A DNA stretch of 63,349 nt, taken from a virus. A program made the translations under genes and the position numbers. Position 1 is the stretch's first letter, and the number at the start of each line of letters is the position of its first letter. The stretch lies in IMG/VR virus record IMGVR_UViG_3300011115_000278, positions 1 to 63,349 of that record; one strand, 5' to 3'. The notes under the pieces were generated by a model. It worked only from the letters and a program-made list of their open reading frames with translations, was not told the origin of the DNA and searched no databases. Shown piece by piece: positions 11,001 to 18,170 of the stretch.

Positions 11001-11454
11001 CTTTGGCTCAACCGCCGCAATGACTACTATGATAACGGACAGCTTGTTAAACCCAACGCGAGTTGATCGCCCACTGCACAAGTACGCATTGTTCAGTAAT
11101 TACTTGTATGACCCAGTTGGTACACGCCGCATGACTGAGTTCTACGAGGAACGTGAAAAAGTTGGCAAGGCTAACACCACGCTAAACGAGTTGATGAAAA
11201 CTGACTTAACCCGTGCTGAAAAATACGCAAATGAGCATTCCGATGAACTTATACTTGAAGGTATGGTTAACTCTACGCTTGAGCAACTGGAACGCACTCG
11301 GGCGTATCGCAAGTATCTAAACAGTCCTGACGGCGCTACAGAAATGAGTAAGGAAGACCGCGAGAGTTCACTCAAAGAAATTAAACAGATGGAACTTCAA
11401 TACGTTAACTGGGTTCGTGAAGCTAAAACTGAGCTACGTAACGTTCAACGCTAA
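5074..11454 (+). CDS. Giant virion protein with zincin-like HEIGH motif, 2126 aa
   Basis: The largest gene of the window, with SD AGGAG upstream. The N-terminus contains a duplicated beta-like motif (FEITAPDGRK, FEITAPEGAS). A Gly/Ala hydrophobic stretch lies near residues 130-170, and Pro/Thr linkers near residues 330-780. A Lys/Ala/Glu coil of hexapeptide repeats spans roughly residues 825-885. HEIGH at about residue 1090 matches the HExxH zinc-binding signature of metallopeptidases. The remaining 1000 residues are mostly helical without a motif I recognise. Size, position and architecture fit a multi-domain ejected protein that may process peptidoglycan or a virion partner. Protease activity is inferred only from HExxH. 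Confidence 0.75.
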   Translation: MPRFEITAPDGRKFEITAPEGASQSEVLAYAQANYQSIPQGPKESTIGSELVRGGKQVLSSARTGAESLFDKNKAATEGVARSEAIGQEAGIGPSLEAVQKAYQDKGVLSAAGEAVSQIPRALAGQGANLASMYAAGKAGAAAGAPFGARGRLVGGAAGAAGALLPQFMGSNVERQASEQMDEGKEVDINRTKAYTSAAVQAALEGAGTAFTLGKRVVSGILGVTEDAALRTAKSQVELVKAAERSLAASAGRGVVRGAAEIPVEVGQQILERYQAGLDLTSPEAFKEYGESAYQAALIGGPLGGAAGAVGRGQARSQVEQQRRAEEAARPAPPPPEEIVPGAKLPEEAPVGTQGTLFTPKEMGKRVPEPKEEPAPAKPAAVQQGEQATLGLDFQREYTDLFKERDRLREGPQTPEVKARVAELTGQLTSYDEADIGRRQAEKIIREERIAKEAEQKAADEAGAQRFPGLAGVTPTPTTPTGITQADIDAVGLPLKTSKQWITDNVLGKTVEEIKALVQRDPKLISGTGARAGVLKALIAPQPAAFEEKPNEPTITKTDKPQGELDLGGGESGVGVSGKPTGTDVVQPGTGVPATTGTSATPNGLGLAPAGQPAGTGTTPEGTQPTAVTLSPEAQAAKGLLDAIDKGGVPLNPSKINAIARGLGLDVKKSAKPQETIARLREAVARETQSATTSPVTGAAATTTTTTRPKTTTGAATKTATTKETQAPATTGAPKVVNPFAALVKDTGTAETTVEEEAPKPAKTKSPFDISGPSTIGKKLQTETEETKAGQAAARAARAAEEAEKAAAEAKKTADKITKADEARKAEEAKKAEETRKAEEAKKAEEARKAEEARKAEEARKAKEAKKAEEARKAEEARKAEEAKKAAVAKQFYDQLVVQPTWSKIFGTPRTPIVYEDANFALVRQLNKLKQVRYYAINRQGEESRYPIQMRANQPSWLLAGDYEVLRDAGQALELKETELARNNPNGPFSTGKNIVAANSLDPAIAGYTKNLLNSLGLGHLRVFIHSKPDTFDSSYIDTYKLYGPFARLAEIREPTVNGSATNLGIDGRTYGIYLRSGLTDGQRLEVLAHEIGHIVQAQLYDTASSAEQKAITNEYLAWRAKAKVATKRDLMYMLRNREDAEANIKRSEAYNDADTLASTMQEFDSYWISFAEWFADNVSRWATTNEKPLSIADKFFSRVAQMMRDLVAIVTSRKYPPAKSVADFLNKAGPANFVVQSNISLESNSEIKEQFSISFSDEQLIDSMGPLNRDDKSGLKKLLVGVKANPDIGYVTKFRTQVTDIAATIEKRLREKFDGAVRNSLGELNPMGLYRQAQDYTKMLLEYFQTGTLYKDKTTGLWKSGMGEGVRPPAEVYALIDKYGEKNGYSRERATQIASRVLEGVRLNEMRRSNAQDGTTFLIHLKDNEIDQLVKAYNADPDLQEMSKLMDEARKAMVDNLVAVGRLSAEEGKLWREVVGYVPFDRETIDSVAANFNKAKKISGKGLAQLGKLPELVGSLERPVGNVFDNYLNTLGWMVGQTLKADATLITLRSLEDIGHAKYLGRTNQGKPNVVGAYVNGEMMYWSVPSKYDVMAFKDLNPPKAGWIRAMGAFSNILRKTVTVLPPFALKQVMDDVQRAIMTSGVKNPGALVWMSLTNFPKLALAELRGIQHPIVKEYGRLGLTGEYDFEAGKPAASLLKDLGYKKRGVFETLIHRLDGITRASDLAVRKAIYDQTMNESKGDELLAQTRAREFINFRRRGANQFVTDMITVIPFFNAYIQGMDVLYRAASGKDSSASVDRAQARQMFYSRAITVTMLSSLYALGKDEDDEDYKEMDLRTRDSNWILGGGYKIGVPGELGAIFKVVPERIVEYMKRQGTPEEQTAFDAMRTTLSYMFEQYLGRAMPIPQAIKPVIEAWANKSFLTGKDLEGYHHRAMDPSMRMTEQTSELAKAIAVFSRDEIGVEVSPIMIDNALRGYFGSTAAMTTMITDSLLNPTRVDRPLHKYALFSNYLYDPVGTRRMTEFYEEREKVGKANTTLNELMKTDLTRAEKYANEHSDELILEGMVNSTLEQLERTRAYRKYLNSPDGATEMSKEDRESSLKEIKQMELQYVNWVREAKTELRNVQR
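7546..7725 (+). repeat. 18-bp coding repeat, ten KAEEAR/KAEEAK units
   Basis: Ten in-frame hexapeptide units (KAEEAR, KAEEAK, KAEETR, KAKEAK) follow one another within the 2126-aa gene. They encode a long single alpha helix of alternating charge, a spacer between the N-terminal part and the peptidase-like domain. The shadow frames of this stretch give spurious Lys/Leu-rich and Phe/Ser-rich reading frames. Confidence 0.9.
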
Positions 11455-11753
11455 TAGACTCGCCAGACTCGCGCACCGTACCTCCCGTATTCACAGCGGG
11501 AGCGTACTTCTATTTTGATTTTAAGAAATTTAGTAGCCGGTAGGAGTGCGTTTCGCACTTGCACGGGTGTTGCAGTGGTAGGCAAGAAGAACGAGCTACC
11601 AATAACAAACCGCTCCCAATGAAGAAAATACTCAACCCCAAACAGGGTGAGTACTCTCGTGTTGTCCGACAGCTTTGGCTTGGGCTTGGGGGCCTTTGGG
11701 GTCTTAAATGTCGGAAGCTTCCGCTTGCGCAAACGCCGTTTCGTCGATGCCAA
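11451..11753 (-). CDS. Small basic conserved-looking protein with TTG start, 100 aa
   Basis: This frame contains no ATG. The best start is TTG at 11753, preceded by GGAG with a 6-nt spacer. The product is Lys/Arg/Pro-rich at the N-terminus (RRLRKRKL, KAPKPKPK). It ends with an orderly domain holding WERFVIGSSFFLPT and a C-terminal GRYGARVWRVY. It overlaps the last 50 nt of the primase-helicase gene and meets the 2126-aa gene tail to tail with a 4-nt overlap. It is the last gene of the leftward operon. Its function is unknown; the basic tail suggests nucleic acid binding. Confidence 0.6.
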   Translation of the reverse strand: MASTKRRLRKRKLPTFKTPKAPKPKPKLSDNTRVLTLFGVEYFLHWERFVIGSSFFLPTTATPVQVRNALLPATKFLKIKIEVRSRCEYGRYGARVWRVY

Positions 11754-14553
11754 TTACGTCTCCATCAAAGATGTAGCAGCGTACTGCAATACCGCTAAGC
11801 CCCCCTACGGCTCCCGCACCAATCCGAGTGGGATGGGACTTGCCACCGTGCTTCAGATACCCCGCAGTGGTTAGCCGTGTCAAACTATCTCTAACGTCCA
11901 CCTGCCTGCTAGTAAAGTATTTGCGTAGCTCAGCCACAGGTATGGCAAGCGTCTTGGTGTCAGGGTCGTACCGCATCACCAGTTTGCCTTTGGGGGTCAT
12001 TGCGGGTCTCTCAGGCATGCCACCCTTGGGGGTATATGCAGCTACCATTGCGTTATTGACATTCTCGTTAATAAACGCGCCCAGTGTCTCTTGTGCCACA
12101 GTCATTGGATTGCCAACGCTAGACAAGTTAGACGCAATCGACTCCCGCACAACTCCCAACGCAAACTGATATATACGTGTAATGTCAATGTTAATCAGCC
12201 CAAGCTTGGTTGCAATCAACGCACCGACAAAAGCACACGTCAACAAGCAAGAATAAAAACGGTCGGTCTGGTCTAGGTTCAGCGCCTTGTCCACCTTGGC
12301 TTGCATATCGGCAAGTAGCTTCATTACATGGTCGTGGTTGTCAATAATGTACTGAACGTAGATTGGACCTGCCAAGCCGTAATTAGAATTAAGCTTGCCA
12401 AACGTCTCATCAATCTCAGCTTTAGGTGAACCTGTGTATGCGTGAAACGCAATCTCAAGCACTCGACGAAGCTCACCATCTGCCGTACTCTTAAGATTCT
12501 GCAGGGCATCCACAACAGAAGCGTTGCCTGACGACAAAGTAAAGTTACACCATGTTGTATTGTTTACACGTAGTTTATTACTCTGCGCTTCCATACGGTG
12601 CTTGCCTCGCCCTGAGGTAAACCCATAAGCGTAGTCAGACAAAAGCTCTGGTTTCTCATTGGTGATCTCATCTATGGTGAACGCAATGCTGTTCATCATG
12701 CCAAGCAAGTGCATCTTGGAAGCGTACGTGTCGTCTTGTTTCAGCAGTAGGGTATCAGGGTTGCCAAAGATAGAGTTGACCACCATTTGCGCCGTTGATT
12801 TGCCAGAACCCGACCCGTTATGTTTAAGGTGAACTAAAGCGCCTTTTACGTTTTGCTTGGGGCCAATGAACTTTAGCAAGGGTGAACCAAAGCCCAAGAA
12901 CAACGCCAGTGCATGCGTCTCAAGTCCGGGCCGGTTGTAGAAGTTAGCGATCTTGCTCCACTCTTCCAACGTGCCGGTTGGTTTAAACTGCTCGGCCAGT
13001 TCCCGTGTGCCGCTTGAGGGCGGTGCTAGTTTAGTACCGGCTGCGGTGTATTCCAACTCACCTACGACAAAGCCTAGCCCGTCAGGTGTCCACCCCATTT
13101 GACTGCGTGTTTTGTTCGCAGCGTACTGCGACTGCAGTTTGCGTAGTGTCGAAGCAAAGTAAGCCATGATTGCATCCAAGTGTTTTCCGTAAGCGACTAC
13201 ACCGTTTTTAATCAGCAAGTCGCGCATTTTATCTTTGGTGAACAACGTAGTTACCGGAGCGTAGAACCTACGGATACCGTCTTGCTTCATGTGCAAGTTC
13301 AGACCCACCATCTCGCCTTCACCATTACCGTACTTGTCCGAGTCAAAGAATCTCTCTGTTAGGTATAGGTCGTATGGGTAGATTTCAACGTCCTTCTCCT
13401 CGCCATCGGGCGTACGTTCTTTCTTGTACACGCCGCCGTTAGCGCCCCGAAAGTATGGATAGGGGTACGCCGGTATCGACATGGTAAGTGCCGGTGCCGT
13501 CTCGTCCTTGGGTGTCTCGATGATGTACTGGTCATCCTCAACAACTGCTTGTTCTACAAACTTACCCAACAGAATTGGCGTAGAAATCTTCTGCGGGCAA
13601 CCCTCGCACAAAGATGGGTTATTGTCACGATACCACTCGCATGTATACGGACCTTTGGTCTCAGCGGCTTTAGCTTCGGTAGCCTCTGCCGAGTACTCGG
13701 GATGCCGTTTGGACAGCGTGTGGATAGCCGTAGGGCCATCCTCGCAACGCACAGCGATAGACAACGCACCCCGCCACAACGGTTCTTCTAGCGTATCTGC
13801 GTTCTCAATGGCGTGTTTAATCTGCGCACAGCCGTTACTGTTAATACTACGGATAGCTATACGCTTAAACGAACACTTGGGGTAGTCGCCACCACCGCCA
13901 ATATCTTTTGAGGTCTCGTCCATGCCAAATTGTTTGGCAGCACTCAAGTCCATCGCAGGGGCGGGTAACGGTTCAATAAACTCAGCAAGGGACACAGGCG
14001 TACCCATTGCAATAATCTGTACAGGTCTCGATGTTTCGTTTTTAAAGTTATGGGTGCCGGGTATGCGTAAGATGCGAGCCGCATCCGCAGTCACCGCAGG
14101 GTCAGCAAATAGTTTCTTTTGAGCGCACAAACGCTTCAGTGATTTTGCGTGTCGTACCCACTCGGATACAGGCACGTCTTCGGTCAAAGGCCAATAGACA
14201 TGGAGACCACCACCTGAGTTAACAAGCGTCGGACTCGGGAGCTTTGTGTCAGCAACAAATATGGATAGTGCTTGGGCAGCAGCAGCTTGGTCAGCGTATG
14301 GCTTACCTGTACCGCAGTCTAAATCTAAAAAGAACGACCGTAGAAAGATGGCATTGTCCACCTTACGACCTGAGTCATCTTCAAATGTGGCAAGCGCAAA
14401 ATACGCATCCACGCCTTGAGAATCCATACCTGAGCCGACTGCCTCCACGTCTTCAATCGTCGCTTGGAACGATTGCTTGACAGCGTTTGACCGAATACCA
14501 ACAGTGCAATACATGCCCTGCCTAGGTAATACGGAGTTGAGAAAGTCAGTCAC
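11704..14553 (-). CDS. Bifunctional primase-helicase, 949 aa
   Basis: The N-terminal part looks like an archaeo-eukaryotic primase (AEP) domain. It has DLDCG (residues about 75-79) as the metal-binding DxD, NSGGGLHVYW (about 115-125) with the catalytic-type His, and RILRIPGTHNFK (about 160). A Cys cluster (C-x(9)-C-x2-C near residues 305-320) may bind zinc. The C-terminal half is a superfamily 3 or DUF927-like ATPase with Walker A GSGSGKST near residue 582. It would unwind DNA and lay primers at the phage fork. It is preceded by a hairpin terminator or attenuator at 14572-14607. The polymerase, ssDNA-binding candidate and helicase genes are upstream in the same operon. Confidence 0.85.
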   Translation of the reverse strand: MTDFLNSVLPRQGMYCTVGIRSNAVKQSFQATIEDVEAVGSGMDSQGVDAYFALATFEDDSGRKVDNAIFLRSFFLDLDCGTGKPYADQAAAAQALSIFVADTKLPSPTLVNSGGGLHVYWPLTEDVPVSEWVRHAKSLKRLCAQKKLFADPAVTADAARILRIPGTHNFKNETSRPVQIIAMGTPVSLAEFIEPLPAPAMDLSAAKQFGMDETSKDIGGGGDYPKCSFKRIAIRSINSNGCAQIKHAIENADTLEEPLWRGALSIAVRCEDGPTAIHTLSKRHPEYSAEATEAKAAETKGPYTCEWYRDNNPSLCEGCPQKISTPILLGKFVEQAVVEDDQYIIETPKDETAPALTMSIPAYPYPYFRGANGGVYKKERTPDGEEKDVEIYPYDLYLTERFFDSDKYGNGEGEMVGLNLHMKQDGIRRFYAPVTTLFTKDKMRDLLIKNGVVAYGKHLDAIMAYFASTLRKLQSQYAANKTRSQMGWTPDGLGFVVGELEYTAAGTKLAPPSSGTRELAEQFKPTGTLEEWSKIANFYNRPGLETHALALFLGFGSPLLKFIGPKQNVKGALVHLKHNGSGSGKSTAQMVVNSIFGNPDTLLLKQDDTYASKMHLLGMMNSIAFTIDEITNEKPELLSDYAYGFTSGRGKHRMEAQSNKLRVNNTTWCNFTLSSGNASVVDALQNLKSTADGELRRVLEIAFHAYTGSPKAEIDETFGKLNSNYGLAGPIYVQYIIDNHDHVMKLLADMQAKVDKALNLDQTDRFYSCLLTCAFVGALIATKLGLINIDITRIYQFALGVVRESIASNLSSVGNPMTVAQETLGAFINENVNNAMVAAYTPKGGMPERPAMTPKGKLVMRYDPDTKTLAIPVAELRKYFTSRQVDVRDSLTRLTTAGYLKHGGKSHPTRIGAGAVGGLSGIAVRCYIFDGDVIGIDETAFAQAEASDI

Positions 14554-14571
14554 AGAACCTCACTGGGTTGA

Positions 14572-14607
14572 GGAAAAAATAGGGGTGACAGTACTACCTG
14601 CCACCCC
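14572..14607 (-). terminator. Intrinsic terminator or attenuator before the primase-helicase gene
   Basis: On the minus strand GGGGTG (14607-14602) pairs with CACCCC (14587-14582). An inner CAG/CTG extension closes the loop, and TATTTTTT follows. It lies in the 61-nt gap between the HTH gene and the primase-helicase gene, all transcribed leftward. It would therefore reduce, not end, expression of the downstream genes. Confidence 0.65.
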
Positions 14608-14614
14608 ACGAGGG

Positions 14615-14863
14615 TTACTTACGTTTTGAAAGACGTGCAATAACTTTAGGCATTGCTGCCTGATAACGAGCGCGTGGCACCGATCTACCAGTCAGCCAGT
14701 TGTACACACTCGCACGAGTCACGCCAAACATCAGCGCTATCTCGGTAATCGGTGTACCTTTGTTGATACAAACGTCAGCCAACTGCATAACAATCGGCCT
14801 CTGGTCTGCATCTTCAACTTTCTGAATGAAAAGGGTGTCATGCCCCCGTGGTCTATTACGCAT
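14615..14863 (-). CDS. Helix-turn-helix DNA-binding protein, 82 aa
   Basis: A central segment (PITEIALMFGVTRASVYNWL, residues about 38-57) is a clear helix-turn-helix of the Cro/C1 or YdaS type. A basic C-terminus (VIARLSKRK) follows. The start overlaps the last 8 nt of the preceding gene. The position inside the replication cluster and upstream of a hairpin suggests a transcription regulator for the operon, or a replication initiator accessory. Which one cannot be told from sequence. Confidence 0.75.
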   Translation of the reverse strand: MRNRPRGHDTLFIQKVEDADQRPIVMQLADVCINKGTPITEIALMFGVTRASVYNWLTGRSVPRARYQAAMPKVIARLSKRK

Positions 14864-15746
14864 CTTCGTCAGTAGCCCAGTCGCTCAAAATGTCAGATAC
14901 GTTCTTTGCTGCTGCAGGCGTCTCAGGCTTTGCTTTGGCGGGGGTACGTTTCACTGGCTCAGCCACGGCTTCCGCTTTCTCGACGGCAGCAGGGGCTTCC
15001 TTGAACGACTGTGGTAACGCAGGCATGCCTTCGGCCTTAGATGGAACCATCTTTAACTCAATAGCTTGACGAGCGTCTTCGGTTTGGCTCTGTGCTTTAC
15101 CCAGTTCCCACTCTTCTTTTGACAAGGGGCGTACAGCACGAAACTTCAACACAGGCACTGCTTCGGCTGTGTCAAAGCGAGCTTCGGTCACGATGCCTGT
15201 AATCGGAATACCGTGTCCTGACAAGAACTTACCAAACGCTTGCAGTGGCATCTTCTCGCCTTCAGCACGACCGAAGTATGACTTGGCAGGGACTGACAAA
15301 CGGTAGATGTTGCCACCAATGTCGTTCTCTAAAGCTACAGCCAAACGCTTGCTGTAACGGCAGGCACGAGCCTTACCATCGCCAGAGCCTTCGATGTTCT
15401 GAGGGCAGCTAGCGCAGGTCTTGCTTTGCGGGTTTGCTACTTCTTCATTGGGCACTACGCCTTCAGCAGACCAGCAGGCAGGTTTAATGTCCTTGCCTTC
15501 TTCGTATTTGTCTGCATAGAACGTGCGGGTCACACCCTTGCCGGATGCAATTACCACGAAGTTCATGGCGCGTTCTTCGTTCTTGGCAACTTCTTCGCCG
15601 CCTACGACCATGCGCCACACACCGCCCTTAATAGAGATTTGCTTACCGCCAGAGCTACCTGCAATGTCACGGGTAGTAGCGTCAGAAGCCTCACGTAAAT
15701 AGTCAGGGATAACGGAACCGGATTTGAAAAGTGTCATGTTACTCAT
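14856..15746 (-). CDS. Putative single-stranded DNA-binding protein, 296 aa
   Basis: The N-terminal two thirds are mixed beta-rich. A Cys cluster (CASCPQNIEGSGDGKARAC, residues about 110-130) resembles the zinc-containing core of T7 or T4-type ssDNA-binding proteins. The C-terminus is Ala/Lys/Pro-rich and ends in the acidic tail SDWATDEDA, as SSB proteins do. It sits between the helicase-side genes and the primase-helicase gene, where a replication ssDNA-binding protein is expected. Identification rests on architecture and context, not on a recognised signature. Confidence 0.5.
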   Translation of the reverse strand: MSNMTLFKSGSVIPDYLREASDATTRDIAGSSGGKQISIKGGVWRMVVGGEEVAKNEERAMNFVVIASGKGVTRTFYADKYEEGKDIKPACWSAEGVVPNEEVANPQSKTCASCPQNIEGSGDGKARACRYSKRLAVALENDIGGNIYRLSVPAKSYFGRAEGEKMPLQAFGKFLSGHGIPITGIVTEARFDTAEAVPVLKFRAVRPLSKEEWELGKAQSQTEDARQAIELKMVPSKAEGMPALPQSFKEAPAAVEKAEAVAEPVKRTPAKAKPETPAAAKNVSDILSDWATDEDA

Positions 15747-15766
15747 TTTGATTTCCTATTGGGAAG

Positions 15767-16156
15767 TTACTTGGATGAACGGCGAACCGTGATCGAGTAT
15801 TTCGACTCGATATTCACACCTGCAGGCATGCTGTCTGGATTCTCTTTGACGAACTGTGCAAAGTTACCTTGCGCAATACGACGTTCGAGTAAGTCAGGGG
15901 CATCATGCTCACGGATGAATTTGTACATACTGTCCCAGTCACTGGTCCAGTAGCGTGTTTTGACGGCTCGTGTAAACGAGCCATGTTGTGTTTTGCCACC
16001 GTCTTGTCCGGTAGTCTTGCATATTTCTAGAAGTTCATGCTCGACGGCATCAAGTTGAACATCAAGGTCAGCTATCTCAGCTTCCATCTGCCTCTTCTTT
16101 ATTTCTTTAGCGTCACGTATTTTGATATACACATTGACTAACTGGCTTGCATCCAT
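15767..16156 (-). CDS. Conserved-type phage protein with N-terminal coiled coil, 129 aa
   Basis: The first 50 residues form a charged helix with heptad character (KEIKKRQMEAEIADLDVQLD). A compact domain with WTSDWDSMYKFI and an Arg/Ser tail follows. It lies 20 nt upstream of the ssDNA-binding candidate with AAGGAATCC before the ATG. The shape recalls host-nuclease inhibitor Gam-type proteins, but I see no diagnostic motif. Function unknown. Confidence 0.6.
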   Translation of the reverse strand: MDASQLVNVYIKIRDAKEIKKRQMEAEIADLDVQLDAVEHELLEICKTTGQDGGKTQHGSFTRAVKTRYWTSDWDSMYKFIREHDAPDLLERRIAQGNFAQFVKENPDSMPAGVNIESKYSITVRRSSK

Positions 16157-16207
16157 AGGATTCCTTTGATTTGCGTTGAACTAAATTGAAATTATACACT
16201 GTCAAAT

Positions 16208-17761
16208 TTACATGTCAAGCTCTTGTTTGTATAAATCTACTAAACTTTGATGTAAATCTATTTTATTTTGCAGCATGGTGTACACGCGCCGCTCGACAGG
16301 GCTACCTTGTAAGTGTGTAACCGTAACGTGATTTACCTGTCCTGCACGGTGCGCTCGTGAGTTAGCTTGCAAATAGATTTCTGTAGACGCTACTGGACCC
16401 CACCACACAACTTGGTCGGCACGAGTCAGCGTGATACCGTGTGCAGTGGCTTGCGGTACTAGCAGGAGTATGCGTGGGTCGTCCTCGGTTTGGAACTGTT
16501 TGATGATGTCTGCTCGGCGTGTAGAAGCAACGCCGCCATGAATTGTCTGCACTGTGTATCCTTCTTTGAGTAAAGTATTCTCAACCATCTGAAGCGTGTG
16601 CCGGTATGGGATAAACACCAATACTTTATGGTCAGTTTGCTCAATCACATTCAGTAACTCAGTCATGCGATTGGATACGTCAAACTCAACAACGCCTCCG
16701 TCATCGGTATAAACCGCACCTTGCGCAACTTGCAAAAGTTTGTTAAGCATTGCTGCCGCATTTACCGCTGTGATTTCTGAGCCTGCTGCGATAGTCATCA
16801 TTTGTTTTTTAAGTGCGTCGTAGTATTTGGTCTGCTGAGCCGTCAAGGGAACTTCACGAGTTGAATACAACAAGTCAGGCAAGTCCAAGCACTCAAGCTT
16901 TGTGTATCTAATGGCAGGTTGCAATACTTGGTGAACGATCTGTTGTGCGTCTTGTCTTGGCACCCACTTATATTGTGTAAGCTTGAGCATTACCTTGTCA
17001 CGGAACGCACCAAAGAATCTAGGCACGGCATCAGGTGCCACAAGCTTAGCCAGACCATAGGCATCTAGCGGTGACTGCGACGCAGGCGTACCTGTCATCA
17101 TCCACAGGCGTGTAGTAGGTTTAATCAAGGTTGCTAGGCACTTCCACCTATCGGTAGTCACGCTCTTAACTGCGTTAGCCTCGTCCACAATGATGAGGTC
17201 AAACTCACCGGCTTCTAACTCTTTGTTGACTACCTTCACACCATCAAAGTTAATGATTACAAATTCGTAATCCCCTTGGATAACCTTCTGTCTTTGTGTG
17301 CGTGACCCCTGTGCAATAGCCACTGTGCGGTGCATGACTGTCTTAAATAAATCAGATCGCCACGCGGTGTCCATGATGGACACTGGGCACACAACAAGCA
17401 CACGCTTAACCCTGCCCTGACTCATTAGATAATCAGCCGCCCACGCCGCCGCACTGGTCTTGCCTGTGCCTGCTTCGTTGAACACAAAGCAGCGTGGATG
17501 GAGTGTGAGGAATTCTGCAGTGGTACGCTGATGGTCAAAGGGCGTAAACATTCCGGGCCACTGATAGCGTCCCAAAATGGGACTAGGTACATCTCGTATA
17601 CCTAGATTGCGTAACAGTTGCACTTCGTCAAAACCCCAGTTAACAATAACTTGGTCAACGTCTCCGTTGTTCTCAAGCACCTTGCTTTTAGGAATGATAG
17701 AAGTGATTTGATTTGCCTTGCGTGTATTAAACACCAATGCTTTGTTGTCAATGATTTGCAT
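16208..17761 (-). CDS. SNF2-like DEAD/DEAH superfamily 2 helicase, 517 aa
   Basis: Walker A NEAGTGKTS lies near residue 93, and the DEAH-box equivalent IIVDEAN near residue 190. Motif III-like MMTGTPASQ and a C-terminal helicase domain with QANSRAHRAGQ (motif VI) follow. This is the SNF2/SWI2 ATPase layout, translocating on double-stranded DNA, often seen in phages for replication fork or recombination work. The ATG at 17761 (MQIIDNK) is preferred. An in-frame extension to 17866 would read through the terminator hairpin at 17791-17813. Confidence 0.85.
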   Translation of the reverse strand: MQIIDNKALVFNTRKANQITSIIPKSKVLENNGDVDQVIVNWGFDEVQLLRNLGIRDVPSPILGRYQWPGMFTPFDHQRTTAEFLTLHPRCFVFNEAGTGKTSAAAWAADYLMSQGRVKRVLVVCPVSIMDTAWRSDLFKTVMHRTVAIAQGSRTQRQKVIQGDYEFVIINFDGVKVVNKELEAGEFDLIIVDEANAVKSVTTDRWKCLATLIKPTTRLWMMTGTPASQSPLDAYGLAKLVAPDAVPRFFGAFRDKVMLKLTQYKWVPRQDAQQIVHQVLQPAIRYTKLECLDLPDLLYSTREVPLTAQQTKYYDALKKQMMTIAAGSEITAVNAAAMLNKLLQVAQGAVYTDDGGVVEFDVSNRMTELLNVIEQTDHKVLVFIPYRHTLQMVENTLLKEGYTVQTIHGGVASTRRADIIKQFQTEDDPRILLLVPQATAHGITLTRADQVVWWGPVASTEIYLQANSRAHRAGQVNHVTVTHLQGSPVERRVYTMLQNKIDLHQSLVDLYKQELDM

Positions 17762-17783
17762 AATAAATTTAAATAGAAGTGAC

Positions 17784-17813
17784 AAAAATAGCCCAGTAGC
17801 ACTGCTACTGGGC
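17784..17813 (-). terminator. Intrinsic terminator upstream of the SNF2-like helicase gene
   Basis: A perfect 10-bp stem (gcccagtagc at 17791-17800 with gctactgggc at 17804-17813, 3-nt loop) is followed on the minus strand by TATTTTTG. It separates the nuclease and polymerase block from the helicase to primase block. Downstream genes therefore need antitermination or their own promoter. Confidence 0.85.
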
Positions 17814-17885
17814 AAACCCATTACGGGGAGGAGAAACCAACGAAACAACTTAGCAACTGCAGCCACTAAGTGGTTTTATCTTACA

Positions 17886-18170
17886 TTACTTTTTACGCTC
17901 TCGCTTAGAAACTTGTGACTTTAGCGCACCATTTTTAGTGCGGGAGAAGCTAGTGTTTTCTGATTGCGGTGCAGCACGAAGATTGCCTAAGTTTGATTTG
18001 CCGCCTTTAGACATAGCCTTCTTGTGATCTACGTCTACATCGTCAGGCAAAGTGCCATTAGCTTTCTCGTATGCCCGTCGTGCTTTGTGCCTCTCGGACT
18101 GAGCGGCTAGTTGTTTTGGTGTGCCCTGATAGTTTTTATACTCAGCGGCATAATTGCGTTTAGTGGCCAT
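17886..18170 (-). CDS. HNH endonuclease-like protein, 94 aa
   Basis: Starts at the ATG at 18170 (MATKRNY), overlapping the nuclease gene by 11 nt. The product is Lys/Arg-rich. DVDHKKAMSKGGKSNLGNLR (residues about 46-65) supplies the D-H, N and N of a small HNH fold. The usual CxxC zinc pairs are absent, as in many minimal phage HNH proteins. Phage HNH proteins can nick DNA in packaging or replication, or be homing endonucleases. The close packing here argues for an integral operon gene. Confidence 0.65.
   Translation of the reverse strand: MATKRNYAAEYKNYQGTPKQLAAQSERHKARRAYEKANGTLPDDVDVDHKKAMSKGGKSNLGNLRAAPQSENTSFSRTKNGALKSQVSKRERKK

Noticed and set aside
11483-11520. CTCCCG/CGGGAG hairpin after the 2126-aa gene as a plus-strand terminator
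   Set aside because: The T-rich tail is weak and the segment is inside the convergent 100-aa gene; coincidence with coding constraint is likely.
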